A DNA stretch of 64,000 bases from Lactobacillus agrestimuris (GTDB lineage Bacteria > Bacillota > Bacilli > Lactobacillales > Lactobacillaceae), in NCBI RefSeq assembly GCF_943193025.1, contig NZ_CALPCQ010000009.1, positions 1-64,000 of the forward strand, in the 5' to 3' direction. The notes beneath the pieces are model-generated. The model had not been told where the DNA came from. It did not search any database and worked only from the letters and a program-made list of their open reading frames with translations. The translations under genes and the position numbers were made by a program. This document shows, piece after piece, positions 7,791 to 16,508 of this stretch; position 1 is the stretch's first letter; every line of letters begins with the position of its first letter.

Positions 7791-9737
7791 TTATTCGTTA
7801 TCAGCTTCTAAAAGTGAACCATCTTCACCCATTCTAAATTTAACATTTTCTTCAATCCATTTTCTTCTTGCAGCAACCTTATCACCCATCAAGGTAGTAA
7901 CACGTCTTTCTGCAAGAGCGGCATCATCAATTCGAACACGAATCAACATTCTAGATTCAGGATTCATAGTTGTTTGCCATAATTGTTCAGCATTCATTTC
8001 ACCCAAACCCTTGAATCTTTGGAGTGAATATCCACGACCCATAGCTTTTTCATCTTCAGCTAATTCTTCATCAGTCCAAGCATATTCAACTTTAGTATTC
8101 TTGCCTTTACCCTTTTGCAAACGATATAAAGGTGGCAACGCGATATAAACCTTGCCCTGTTCAATAAGGGGTCTCATATATCTATAAAAGAAAGTTAACA
8201 ACAAAATTTGAATGTGTGCACCATCATCATCGGCATCCGTCATAATGATCACTTTATCATAATTTGAGTCTTCAACATTGAATTCAGTTCCGACTCCGGC
8301 TCCGATTGTGTAGATCATGGTATTAATTTCTTCATTTTTAAAAATATCTTGAAGCTTAGCTTTTTGAGTATTCAATACCTTACCACGAAGAGGCAAAATT
8401 GCTTGGAAACGACGATCTCTTCCTTGCTTAGCAGATCCGCCGGCCGAATCACCTTCGACGAGGAATAATTCATTTTTCTTTGGATTACGTGATTGAGCAG
8501 GTGTTAATTTACCCGAAAGAACTTCTTTCTTTCGACGCTTTTTACCATTTCTACTTTCATCACGAGCCTTTTTAGCAGCTTCTCGTGCATCCCTAGCACG
8601 TTGTGCCTTCTTAACGAGATCTTGAGCTAATTCACCGTTTTCCATCAAGTAATAAGACATCTTCTCATAAACAAGTGAATCTACTGCTGAACGAGCTTGA
8701 GGAGTTCCTAACTTACCCTTGGTTTGACCTTCAAATTCAAGCAATTCTTCGGGAATTTTAATTGATAAAACTGCACTTAAACCTTCTCGATAGTCCGAAC
8801 CATCAATATTTTTATCTTTCTTTGAAAGTAAGCCTTGTTTTTTAGCATAGTCATTAAAAGCCTTCGTAAAACCACTTCTAGCTCCTGCTTCATGACTACC
8901 ACCATCTGCAGTTCTAACATTGTTTACAAACGAAACTAGATTCTCTGAATATCCATCACTGTATTGACCACTAAATTCAATTTCCATTCCATCTTGTTCA
9001 CCTTGGAAATAAAAAATATCACTAATAGTGCCCTTACCTTCATTTAAATATTTAACAAATGACTTGATACCGTCATCATACTTAAATGTATCATGATGCT
9101 CTGGTTCACGTTCGTCCGTCAGATTAAATTCTACACCTTTTAATAGAAATGCAGACTCTCGAATTCTTTCTTGAATAGTTTCATATTTGTACTTAACTGT
9201 TGAAAAAACAGTTGGATCTGGCTTAAAGGTAATTGTTGTACCTGTCTTTTCTTTTGTAGATCCAACACATTTTAAAGTACCAACCGGATGTCCACCATTT
9301 TCAAATTCTTCTTCATAAGCTTTTCCATCACGAACCACTCTAACTTTCATATAACTGGAAAGAGCATTCACAACTGAAGAACCTACCCCGTGTAAGCCAC
9401 CAGATGTTTTATAATTTTGTTCGGTAAATTTACCTCCGGCATGAAGAACTGTCAAAATGACCTCAATAGTTGGTTTACCGGATTTATGCATCCCAGTTGG
9501 CATACCTCTACCAAAGTCTCGGACAGTAACACTATTATCTTTATGGATAGTTACATCTATTTCTTTACCATATCCAGCCATTGCTTCATCGACTGAATTA
9601 TCGACAATTTCATAAACAAGCTGATTTAGTCCATGTATATCTGTTGAACCGATATACATACCAGGTCGTTTACGGACAGCTTCTAGGCCATGTAATATTT
9701 GAATTGAAGAATCATCATAAGTATTAGCCTTAACCAC
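7791..9737 (-). CDS. parE: DNA topoisomerase IV subunit B
   Basis: The ATPase subunit of topoisomerase IV. Of 648 residues, the GHKL ATPase occupies roughly 1-230, with VYEIVDNSVDEA at 41-52 (catalytic Glu43, Mg-binding Asn47) and GGLHGVGSSVVNALS forming the ATP lid. The TOPRIM domain shows LVEGDSAGGSAKQGRDRRFQ and MTDADDDGAHI. The start is a GTG at 9737 after GGAGGAATTTTA, which fits the reading MVKANTYDDSSIQ. parC follows directly and plsY is divergent across a 96-base intergenic region, the usual Firmicutes arrangement. Confidence 0.96.
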   Translation of the reverse strand: MVKANTYDDSSIQILHGLEAVRKRPGMYIGSTDIHGLNQLVYEIVDNSVDEAMAGYGKEIDVTIHKDNSVTVRDFGRGMPTGMHKSGKPTIEVILTVLHAGGKFTEQNYKTSGGLHGVGSSVVNALSSYMKVRVVRDGKAYEEEFENGGHPVGTLKCVGSTKEKTGTTITFKPDPTVFSTVKYKYETIQERIRESAFLLKGVEFNLTDEREPEHHDTFKYDDGIKSFVKYLNEGKGTISDIFYFQGEQDGMEIEFSGQYSDGYSENLVSFVNNVRTADGGSHEAGARSGFTKAFNDYAKKQGLLSKKDKNIDGSDYREGLSAVLSIKIPEELLEFEGQTKGKLGTPQARSAVDSLVYEKMSYYLMENGELAQDLVKKAQRARDAREAAKKARDESRNGKKRRKKEVLSGKLTPAQSRNPKKNELFLVEGDSAGGSAKQGRDRRFQAILPLRGKVLNTQKAKLQDIFKNEEINTMIYTIGAGVGTEFNVEDSNYDKVIIMTDADDDGAHIQILLLTFFYRYMRPLIEQGKVYIALPPLYRLQKGKGKNTKVEYAWTDEELAEDEKAMGRGYSLQRFKGLGEMNAEQLWQTTMNPESRMLIRVRIDDAALAERRVTTLMGDKVAARRKWIEENVKFRMGEDGSLLEADNE

Positions 9738-9795
9738 TAAAATTCCTCCACTTACTCTTTATTTTTGCAACTCCATATATTTATAAGTTAAATTT

Positions 9796-9804
9796 TGCTA
9801 AAAT
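9796..9804 (+). promoter_or_regulatory. Candidate extended -10 promoter for plsY
   Basis: TGCTAAAAT fits an extended -10 (TGnTATAAT-like), 30 bases before the plsY ATG. No strong -35 is seen. Confidence 0.45.
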
Positions 9805-9833
9805 AGCCATAGACTTAATAGGAGTTGTTATAC

Positions 9834-10469
9834 ATGTCTGCAATAAAAATCGCATCGCTATTTATTTTAGCATATTTGATTGGTGCATTTCCTACCGGTG
9901 TAATAATTGGAAAAATATTTTTTCATAAGGATATTAGAAACTACGGTTCTGGAAATATCGGAACAACCAATACATTTAGAGTTTTAGGACCAAAAGCTGG
10001 AGTTGTAGTATTTTTAATTGATTTCTTTAAAGGAACACTTGCTACATTACTTCCAGTAATCTTTAAACTTGGGCCGCATTATTTATGTCTAGTCTTTGGA
10101 TTGGCAGCAATCTTAGGTCACGCATTTTCAATCTTCCTTAAATTTAAGGGTGGTAAAGCTGTCGCAACCTCTGCTGGTTTCTTATTAGGCTATAATGTAC
10201 ATTTCTTTCTAATATGTGCTGTTATCTTTATTCCAACTTTACTTATTACCAGTATGGTATCTTTATCAAGTTTAATCTCGATCGTCTTAATATTTATTGC
10301 CTCATTTTTCTTCCATGATATTGCATTAAGTATTATCAGCGGATTACTGGTAATCTTAATCTATTGGAGTCATCGTAGCAATATTAAACGTATTGAAAAG
10401 CATGAAGAAAACATGGTACCATTCGGGCTTCTATATTGGTATAAGAAAAGGTCTCATCATAATAGCTAA
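9834..10469 (+). CDS. plsY: Glycerol-3-phosphate acyltransferase PlsY
   Basis: An integral membrane enzyme that transfers acyl groups from acyl-phosphate to glycerol-3-phosphate, the first step of phospholipid synthesis, together with PlsX. It has 211 residues and about five membrane segments. Family motifs are visible: GSGNIGTTNTFRVLG near residue 39, the glycine-rich LKFKGGKAVATSAG near 104 and HRSNIKRI near the C-terminus. The ATG at 9834 follows AGGAG with nine bases between; an in-frame TTG at 9825 directly abuts that site and is unlikely. Its divergent position next to parE is conserved in many Firmicutes. A terminator follows at 10477-10500. Confidence 0.95.
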   Translation: MSAIKIASLFILAYLIGAFPTGVIIGKIFFHKDIRNYGSGNIGTTNTFRVLGPKAGVVVFLIDFFKGTLATLLPVIFKLGPHYLCLVFGLAAILGHAFSIFLKFKGGKAVATSAGFLLGYNVHFFLICAVIFIPTLLITSMVSLSSLISIVLIFIASFFFHDIALSIISGLLVILIYWSHRSNIKRIEKHEENMVPFGLLYWYKKRSHHNS

Positions 10470-10476
10470 AATAAAT

Positions 10477-10500
10477 AAAAGCAACAAACTCGTTGCTTTT
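10477..10500 (+). terminator. Rho-independent terminator of plsY
   Basis: Perfect 9-base stem AAAAGCAAC/GTTGCTTTT starting eight bases after the plsY stop; the 3' arm ends in T residues. Confidence 0.7.
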
Positions 10501-10549
10501 ACATAAAAATATTATATCTCTTCAAACATTAGTTCGCAAGAAAGACTTT

Positions 10550-10571
10550 AACCACATTAATTAATGTGGTT
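10550..10571. terminator. Palindromic terminator between convergent genes
   Basis: A perfect 22-base palindrome (AACCACATTAA and its complement) is followed by TTTATTTTA on the plus strand. On the minus strand it lies directly after the stop of the gene ending at 10573, with a weaker T-tract. Confidence 0.65.
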
Positions 10572-10572
10572 T

Positions 10573-11187
10573 TTATTTTACATTCTCTTTCAGCAATTTA
10601 ATGAATTCATTAATGTACTTATTACCTTCTTGATTATACACACATACACATTCTTGCCTTAATTGTTTACCATCCCTCAGTAAAAATAACTTTTGTAACT
10701 GATCATTATAAATAAGCTTCGCGGCTAGTTCATTTAAAATAAAATATCCAGAACCAGATTGAGCCATAAGCGCAGCTTCATTAAAGCTGTTTACTGCAAG
10801 AAAGGGACTATTAATATGCAATAAATCTTTATAATAATGATACTCATCGGCCTCATCATCTTCTTCAGAAACTAAAAGTAAAGGGATGTTCTCTAATTGT
10901 TCTAATTCTATTGTTTGTTGGCCAGACATAAAATTACCGGCTTGTAATAGTGCCATTAAACCAATATTTACTATCGGTTCTATCTTCTTATCAGAGAAAG
11001 ACTCATCACGAATGTCTGTGTATACTATATCTACTTTATGATTTTCCAAAGCATCTTTTAAACCTGCTTGAGAATATGCTCTTAACTCAATAGTACAATC
11101 TGTAAAATTTTGTTCAAATTTTTCTTTGGTTAGATTTAATTCATTACTTCCAAAATTTTTAAAATAGCCAACTTTTAATTTCTTCAT
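10573..11187 (-). CDS. LysR-type substrate-binding domain protein without a DNA-binding domain
   Basis: The 204-residue product begins at once with MKKLKVGYFKNFGSNELN, equivalent to the start of the effector-binding domain of LysR regulators, and continues through both lobes to the end of that fold (DIVYTDIRD; GSGYFILNELAAK). No helix-turn-helix precedes it. The start at 11187 follows AGGAAAAGGAAA, so the short form looks translatable rather than simply truncated. It begins 19 bases after the galM terminator, with little room for a separate promoter. It could be a stand-alone ligand-binding protein, an antagonist of a full LysR regulator, or a domain remnant. The ligand is unknown. Confidence 0.7.
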   Translation of the reverse strand: MKKLKVGYFKNFGSNELNLTKEKFEQNFTDCTIELRAYSQAGLKDALENHKVDIVYTDIRDESFSDKKIEPIVNIGLMALLQAGNFMSGQQTIELEQLENIPLLLVSEEDDEADEYHYYKDLLHINSPFLAVNSFNEAALMAQSGSGYFILNELAAKLIYNDQLQKLFLLRDGKQLRQECVCVYNQEGNKYINEFIKLLKENVK

Positions 11188-11205
11188 TTTCCTTTTCCTA
11201 ACAAA

Positions 11206-11229
11206 ATAACTCTGCAAATGCAGAGTTAT
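11206..11229 (-). terminator. Rho-independent terminator of the galM-like gene
   Basis: Stem ATAACTCTGCA/TGCAGAGTTAT with a two-base centre, followed by TTTGTT on the minus strand. It begins eight bases after the galM-like stop. Confidence 0.7.
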
Positions 11230-11236
11230 AAATTTT

Positions 11237-12127
11237 TTAATTTTCATCACCATGATATGTAATACTGAAGCCGGCTGTAAACTTTTCTTCTGGCTTCAAA
11301 CGATTCATACCATATTTTTCTTCTAATTTTCCACTTGCATCCTCTCGATCTGCAATCCCCCACCAAGGTTCAATACATACATAATCTGCGGTCTTAGGAT
11401 ATTGTGACCAAATACCCACAAAAGGAGCATCCCTAGTCCATACGTTAACATGAAACTTGCTTTCTTCAGTCCTCAAAGAAACCTTATTATCATGTCCACG
11501 TAATTCAAAAATTAATGCGTCATCCTTAAATAGATTATCACTTAATTCAATTAAGCTATCAGTTGATGCAAGTGACCGTTCATCCCATGCAAGATATGAT
11601 CCATTTAGTGGAATACGAACTCTTGGCTTAGAAGGTTGAAAGCTGAAGTAATAATCTGACTTCTTAATAGTGTCTGAAACTGGAACATTAAATCCTGGGT
11701 GTCCACCAATTCCAAAGATCATTTCTTCATCCGACTTATTAATTACCGAAAAGTTTTCTTCAAGTAAATTATTCATCAAGTTGTAGTTAACTCTTAGTTC
11801 AAACTTGAATGGGTAAACTTTTCGAGTTTCTTCGTTGTCTTTAAGAAGAAAAGTAATACTTTCATTTGTTTGCTTTTCAACTTCAAATTCTTGATCCCTA
11901 GCAAAACCATGTTGACCTAAATGATAAGTTTTACCTTTATAAGTGTATTCATCATTCTTTAAACGACCAACAATTGGAAAAAGAATCGGTGCATGGCGAC
12001 CCCAAATTTCTGGATCTGCTTGCCACATATATTCATGATTAGTATGAACACCTTTAACACTTTGAATTTCTGCTCCCATGCTAGAAATCGTTACTTCTAA
12101 CATATTATTTTTAATCGTATAATTCAT
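11237..12127 (-). CDS. Aldose 1-epimerase family protein (LacX/GalM-like)
   Basis: This 296-residue protein has the galactose mutarotase-like beta-sandwich: YTIKNNMLEVTISSMGAEIQ at the N-terminus, the substrate histidine regions GQHGFARDQEF and GIGGHPGFNVP, and VCIEPWWGIADREDASGKLE near the C-terminus. Such proteins interconvert sugar anomers; the LacX-like subgroup has poorly defined substrates, so the exact sugar is not assigned. No signal peptide is present, so it is cytoplasmic. It lies downstream of hslU but beyond the hslU terminator at 12207-12236, in the place where codY is found in Bacillus. It has its own terminator. Confidence 0.85.
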   Translation of the reverse strand: MNYTIKNNMLEVTISSMGAEIQSVKGVHTNHEYMWQADPEIWGRHAPILFPIVGRLKNDEYTYKGKTYHLGQHGFARDQEFEVEKQTNESITFLLKDNEETRKVYPFKFELRVNYNLMNNLLEENFSVINKSDEEMIFGIGGHPGFNVPVSDTIKKSDYYFSFQPSKPRVRIPLNGSYLAWDERSLASTDSLIELSDNLFKDDALIFELRGHDNKVSLRTEESKFHVNVWTRDAPFVGIWSQYPKTADYVCIEPWWGIADREDASGKLEEKYGMNRLKPEEKFTAGFSITYHGDEN

Positions 12128-12206
12128 ATCATTATTCCTTTAATACATAATTCTTCTGATATTCATTATACCAATGTATACGCTTTTATTGTTAAAAAAT
12201 GTAAAT

Positions 12207-12236
12207 AAAAAGGCATTCAAATTGAATGCCTTTTTT
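12207..12236 (-). terminator. Rho-independent terminator of hslU
   Basis: A long AT-closed stem (AAAAAGGCATTCAA and complement) with six T residues at each end, directly after the hslU stop at 12239. Confidence 0.88.
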
Positions 12237-12238
12237 GA

Positions 12239-13633
12239 TTATAAAATAAACTTAGTTAAGTCTTTATTAGTAATAATATCTTTCAATTTATCTTCTACAT
12301 ATGATTCAGTAATTGTAATTTCGCCCATTTCCATATCTGGACCTTCATACAAAACATCCTCTAAAAGTTTTTCAAGAATTGTAGATAATCGACGAGCACC
12401 AATATTATCTGTTCCTTGGTTTACATCAAAAGCAATTTGAGCAATCTTATCTACGGCTTCTTGTGTAAAGATTAACTTGATTCCATCGGCATGCATCAAT
12501 GCAATGTACTGCTTTAATAATGAATTTTCTGGATCCTTGAGAATCTTTACAAAATCATCCTTTGTCAAAGCATTAAGTTCAACTCTAATTGGGAAACGAC
12601 CTTGTAATTCTGGAATTAAATCACTTGGCTTACTTTCAGCAAATGCACCTGCAGCAATAAACAAAATATGATCTGTAGATACTGCACCGTACTTAGTTTG
12701 GACAGTTGATCCTTCAACGATTGGTAAAATATCTCGTTGAACACCCTCACGAGAAACTTCTCCTGAAGTCTTTTTATTGCCAGCAGTAATTTTATCAATT
12801 TCGTCAATAAAGATAATTCCGTTGTTAGCAGTACGTTCAATTGCCTTTTGATATAAAGAATCGTAATCAACTAACTTACGAGATTCTTCCTGAATTAAAA
12901 CTTCTCTAGCATCTTTAACTGCCAAAGTACGTTTTACCTTCTTCTTAGGAACAAGATTATTAAGCATCGAGCTCATATCCATTCCCATTTGACCCATCAT
13001 ATCATTCATTGGATTTACTTTCGGAGCTTGTTCAACTTCAATAGTAACTTCTCGGTCTTCAAGTAATCCTTTCGCAAGTTGTTCTGATACGCTCAAACGT
13101 TGATTTCTAATTTCATCAGTAACTTCTTCATTATCATTATTTGGAGCCTGTTGATTAAGTCCGCCCATAAGCATACCCATCATCTCTTGCATTTGGCTTT
13201 CGCGATTTTCACGCTTAACACCAGGAACCAAAAGACGAACAAGTTTTTTATTGGCCTCTTTGGCCGCTTGCGGACGAATGTCAGCAAATTCATCCTTTTC
13301 TTCCATACGAACAGCTTCACTTACTAAATCACGAACCATCGACTCCACGTCACGACCAACATATCCAACTTCAGTAAACTTGGTAGCTTCGACTTTAACA
13401 AAAGGTGCTTCAACAATATCAGCTAATCGACGAGCAATTTCAGTTTTACCAACACCAGTAGGCCCAGCCATCAAAAGATTCTTTGGAGTAATATCTTTTT
13501 GCATTTCCTTACTTAGCTGCATTCTACGGTATCTGTTATAAAGTGCAATGGCAACTGATTTTTTAGCTTCATCTTGACCAATAATATATTGATTTAAAAT
13601 TTCAACTATTTTTTTTGGGGTTTTAATAGCCAT
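12239..13633 (-). CDS. hslU: HslUV protease ATPase subunit
   Basis: The AAA+ unfoldase that feeds substrates to the HslV peptidase. At 464 residues it shows Walker A GPTGVGKT at 57-64, Walker B IIFIDEIDKI, the pore loop GYVGRDVES and the arginine-bearing sensor GARRLSTILEK. The intermediate I-domain (about 110-240) is rich in Met and Gln (MQEMMGMLMGGLNQQAPN). The ATG at 13633 follows AGGAGATAAAA. It is the last gene of the topA-trmFO-xerC-hslV-hslU series, nine bases after hslV, and is followed by a strong terminator. Confidence 0.97.
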   Translation of the reverse strand: MAIKTPKKIVEILNQYIIGQDEAKKSVAIALYNRYRRMQLSKEMQKDITPKNLLMAGPTGVGKTEIARRLADIVEAPFVKVEATKFTEVGYVGRDVESMVRDLVSEAVRMEEKDEFADIRPQAAKEANKKLVRLLVPGVKRENRESQMQEMMGMLMGGLNQQAPNNDNEEVTDEIRNQRLSVSEQLAKGLLEDREVTIEVEQAPKVNPMNDMMGQMGMDMSSMLNNLVPKKKVKRTLAVKDAREVLIQEESRKLVDYDSLYQKAIERTANNGIIFIDEIDKITAGNKKTSGEVSREGVQRDILPIVEGSTVQTKYGAVSTDHILFIAAGAFAESKPSDLIPELQGRFPIRVELNALTKDDFVKILKDPENSLLKQYIALMHADGIKLIFTQEAVDKIAQIAFDVNQGTDNIGARRLSTILEKLLEDVLYEGPDMEMGEITITESYVEDKLKDIITNKDLTKFIL

Positions 13634-13642
13634 TTTTATCTC

Positions 13643-14167
13643 CTAAAGTACATCTGTATGAATTTTATCATCAGTAAATACATCAATGCTAGAAGCAATT
13701 TTAACCGCTTCATGAGCAATTTCTTCGGCTGACATACCATCTGCATGTCTAGTCATCGCAATAGCAGCTGCTTGAGCAAAGTTACCACCTGAACCAATAG
13801 CAACTACATTTTCATCAGGTTCAAGTACTTCACCATTACCTGAAATTAATAATAAATCTTTTTCATCAAAAGCAATAAGCATTGCGTTTAATTTTTGCAA
13901 AGTTGGATCTTTTCTCCAAGCTTGTGCCATTTCAACGGCTGCTCTACGTAAGTCACCACTGTAGCTTTCTAACTTACCTTCTAACATATCTTGCAAACTA
14001 ACAGCATCTGCAACACCGCCAGCGAAGCCAATTACTACTCGATCGTGATAAATTCTACGAATCTTTTTTGCAGTGGCTTTTGCAATAACTTTTTCACCTA
14101 AAGTAACTTGACCATCACCAGCAATAGCTGTTTTTCCATCAAATTTTACTGAACAAATAGTTGTCAT
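13643..14167 (-). CDS. hslV: HslUV protease peptidase subunit
   Basis: The threonine peptidase of the bacterial proteasome-like HslUV complex. It has 174 residues and starts MTTICSVKFDGKTAIAGDGQ; removal of Met exposes the catalytic threonine. The GDGQVTLGE and GFAGGVADAVSL blocks are typical. Many Bacillus ClpQ proteins have an N-terminal serine instead; here it is Thr, as in the classic HslV. The start follows AAGGAAGATG, which overlaps the end of xerC. It is translated just ahead of its partner hslU. Confidence 0.96.
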   Translation of the reverse strand: MTTICSVKFDGKTAIAGDGQVTLGEKVIAKATAKKIRRIYHDRVVIGFAGGVADAVSLQDMLEGKLESYSGDLRRAAVEMAQAWRKDPTLQKLNAMLIAFDEKDLLLISGNGEVLEPDENVVAIGSGGNFAQAAAIAMTRHADGMSAEEIAHEAVKIASSIDVFTDDKIHTDVL

Positions 14168-14169
14168 TA

Positions 14170-15096
14170 TTAATCATCTTCCTTTTCTGTGTTTCTTGGG
14201 AAAAATTTTTCATATTCTGATTGTAAATGCTTCATTGTAACATGCGTATAAATTTGAGTAGTTGATAGGTTACTATGGCCTAATAATTCTTGCACTGTTC
14301 TCAAATCAGCACCATTATTTAACATCGCAGTTGCAAAACTATGTCTTAATTCATGGGGATGTACATTTCCACTAATCCCAGCCTTATTAAAGACCTTTTT
14401 CATTACATATTCAATTCCACGATCAGTAATTGGATCCCCAAAATTATTTAAAAATAAAATATTCTGATCTTCTTTTCTCCCTAAGAGTTTCGGTCTACTA
14501 TTTTCTAGATAATCTTTTAACGCCTTATATGTATTTTCATCAAAGGCAGTATAGCGATCTTTATTTCCTTTACCATGAACCAAAATTAATTTTGAATCAA
14601 AATCTATTTGATTGATCAATAACGAACTAACTTCACTAACTCGCATTCCTGTTGTATAAAACAATTCAAATAATGCGAGATTTCTGATAGTTAAAGGAGT
14701 TTGATCTTTCATAGTTTCGATCACTTGTTTAATTTCAGATCCATAGAAAAACTGCGGTAAGCGTTTTCCAGATGCTCGTAAAGCAATCGTTTGTGTCGGA
14801 TCAACTTTGACAATTTTTCGTTTAGTTAAAAATCGAAAAAATGATCTTAAACTAGATGCTTTACGAAGTTGCGTTGTTTGGGCCAATTTATTCGAAGCAA
14901 GTTGTTGAAGATATACTTCAACATCCCGAGCCTCTACATTTTCCCATCCTGAAAAGCCACCGTTAGCTTTTAAAAAAGATTTTACCTCAAGTAAATCCTT
15001 TTGATAAGCCTCAATAGTCTTTTCACTATAACGTCTTTCAAATTGCAAGTAGGAAATAAATTGCTCTAAAATCTGATCTTTTTCTTTCTCAGGCAT
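14170..15096 (-). CDS. xerC: Tyrosine recombinase XerC (CodV-like)
   Basis: A site-specific recombinase that resolves chromosome dimers at dif with XerD. The 308 residues comprise an N-terminal SAM-like core-binding domain (about 8-95) and a catalytic domain with the full active set: R152 (TGMRVSE), K176 (HGKGNKDR), H248 and R251 (HPHELRHSF), H274 (LLGHSN) and nucleophile Y283 (QIYTHV). The start codon overlaps the trmFO stop (TAATG), implying coupled translation. Its place between trmFO and hslV is the conserved codV position. A phage integrase origin is unlikely given this housekeeping context. Confidence 0.95.
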   Translation of the reverse strand: MPEKEKDQILEQFISYLQFERRYSEKTIEAYQKDLLEVKSFLKANGGFSGWENVEARDVEVYLQQLASNKLAQTTQLRKASSLRSFFRFLTKRKIVKVDPTQTIALRASGKRLPQFFYGSEIKQVIETMKDQTPLTIRNLALFELFYTTGMRVSEVSSLLINQIDFDSKLILVHGKGNKDRYTAFDENTYKALKDYLENSRPKLLGRKEDQNILFLNNFGDPITDRGIEYVMKKVFNKAGISGNVHPHELRHSFATAMLNNGADLRTVQELLGHSNLSTTQIYTHVTMKHLQSEYEKFFPRNTEKEDD

Positions 15097-16412
15097 TAGT
15101 TTAATTCTGACTCAGCGAAAGTTTTTAAGCTTTCCAAACTTCTTTCACTCACCTTAAGGTGGCGATCACGTTTTTTACGAATCTTTTTACCTTCTAGTGG
15201 TGGTAAAAGTGCAAAACTAGCATTCATTGGTTGAAAATGTTTAGCACTGGTAGTGGTAATATAGTTGGCCATTGAACCTAATGCGGTATCTTTAGGGAAA
15301 GCAACAGTGTCTTCACCTAATGCTTCTCTTGCAGCATTAATACCCGCAACTAAACCTGAACCAGCACTTTCAACATATCCTTCAACTCCAGTCATTTGAC
15401 CAGCGAAAAATAAACCTTTTTGCTTTCTTGATTCATAGCTTGCTGTAAGAAGTTCTGGGGATGCAATATAAGTATTTCGATGCATCTTACCGTATCTTAC
15501 AAATCTTGCATTCTCAAGACCTGGAATCATAGAAAATACACGTTTTTGTTCACCAAACTTCAAGTGAGTTTGGAAACCAACGATATTATACATTGATGCA
15601 GAAGCATTATCTTGACGGAGTTGAATAACCGCATAAGGTGTCTTTCCAGTATGTGGATCTTCCAAACCAACTGGCTTTAATGGACCAAAGAGCATTGTCT
15701 TTTCTCCACGTCCAGCCATAACTTCAATTGGCATACATCCCTCAAAAACATCGTCCTTTTCAAAACCATGCATTTCAGCTGTTTCAGCTTTTACTAATTC
15801 TTTAGCAAAGTTATCATATTCTTCTTTAGTCATTGGACAGTTGAGATATGCGGCCTCACCTCGATCATAGCGAGATTTCTTGTAAACAACGTCCATATTG
15901 ATTGAATCCGCAGCCACAATTGGAGCTGCAGCATCAAAGAAATGGAGACTATCTGTACTTGAGAACTTTTTAATTTGCTCTGCTAAAGCTTCACTGGTCA
16001 ATGGACCAGTCGCAATAATACAAATTCCATCCTTAGGAAGTTCAGTTATTTCTTCTTCATGAATAGTCACGTTGTCTAAGCTATGAATCTTATCTGTAAC
16101 ATATTGACTAAAACTATCACGATCAACTGCTAAGGCTCCACCAGCAGGTACTTGTGTCTTATCAGCAGCTTCCATAATTAAAGAATCCATTCTACGCATT
16201 TCTTCTTTTAATAAGCCTACTGCATTAGATAATTGATTTGATCTCATAGAATTAGTACATACAAGCTCTGCTAATTCACTCGTTTCATGAGCAGGTGTCA
16301 TTTTTTGAGGTCGCATTTCATATAAGTCAACGTGAATTCCACGCTTAGCTAATTGCCAAGTAGCCTCACTACCAGCCAAACCTCCACCAATAACTGTTAC
16401 ATTTTCAGGCAT
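15096..16412 (-). CDS. trmFO: Methylenetetrahydrofolate-tRNA-(uracil-5-)-methyltransferase
   Basis: A folate- and FAD-dependent enzyme that makes m5U54 in the T-loop of tRNA. The 438-residue protein starts with the FAD-binding P-loop-like [14 protein letters not shown] (residues 5-18); [20 protein letters not shown] and [20 protein letters not shown] are TrmFO hallmarks, and cysteines in CTNSMR and GCMPIE fit the catalytic pair. I chose ATG 16412 over 16421 because AAAGGATG lies eight bases before the former and overlaps the latter. It follows topA after about 90 bases and overlaps xerC. Confidence 0.95.
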   Translation of the reverse strand: MPENVTVIGGGLAGSEATWQLAKRGIHVDLYEMRPQKMTPAHETSELAELVCTNSMRSNQLSNAVGLLKEEMRRMDSLIMEAADKTQVPAGGALAVDRDSFSQYVTDKIHSLDNVTIHEEEITELPKDGICIIATGPLTSEALAEQIKKFSSTDSLHFFDAAAPIVAADSINMDVVYKKSRYDRGEAAYLNCPMTKEEYDNFAKELVKAETAEMHGFEKDDVFEGCMPIEVMAGRGEKTMLFGPLKPVGLEDPHTGKTPYAVIQLRQDNASASMYNIVGFQTHLKFGEQKRVFSMIPGLENARFVRYGKMHRNTYIASPELLTASYESRKQKGLFFAGQMTGVEGYVESAGSGLVAGINAAREALGEDTVAFPKDTALGSMANYITTTSAKHFQPMNASFALLPPLEGKKIRKKRDRHLKVSERSLESLKTFAESELN

Positions 16413-16508
16413 TAATTTCATCCTTTACTAATTTAAAATAACCTACATATAAATATATCATCAAACCCTATAAAAGTTTGATGATACAACTTAATATTTA
16501 TCAATATT

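Noticed and set aside
5293-9737. gyrA/gyrB and hence closeness to the replication origin
   Set aside because: The pair is parE-parC with divergent plsY. The gyrase pair would be beside recF and dnaN, which are absent.
12616-12870. Extra minus-strand reading frame inside hslU, and similar frames inside citF, pyk, parC and topA
   Set aside because: They lie wholly within strongly conserved genes in other frames, lack ribosome binding sites and have no recognisable motifs.
14170-15096. Tyrosine recombinase as evidence of a prophage or integrative element
   Set aside because: It lies in the conserved trmFO-hslV interval with an overlapping start, and a second one lies between cvfB and ribT. These are XerC and XerD, not integrases; no phage genes or attachment repeats are nearby.
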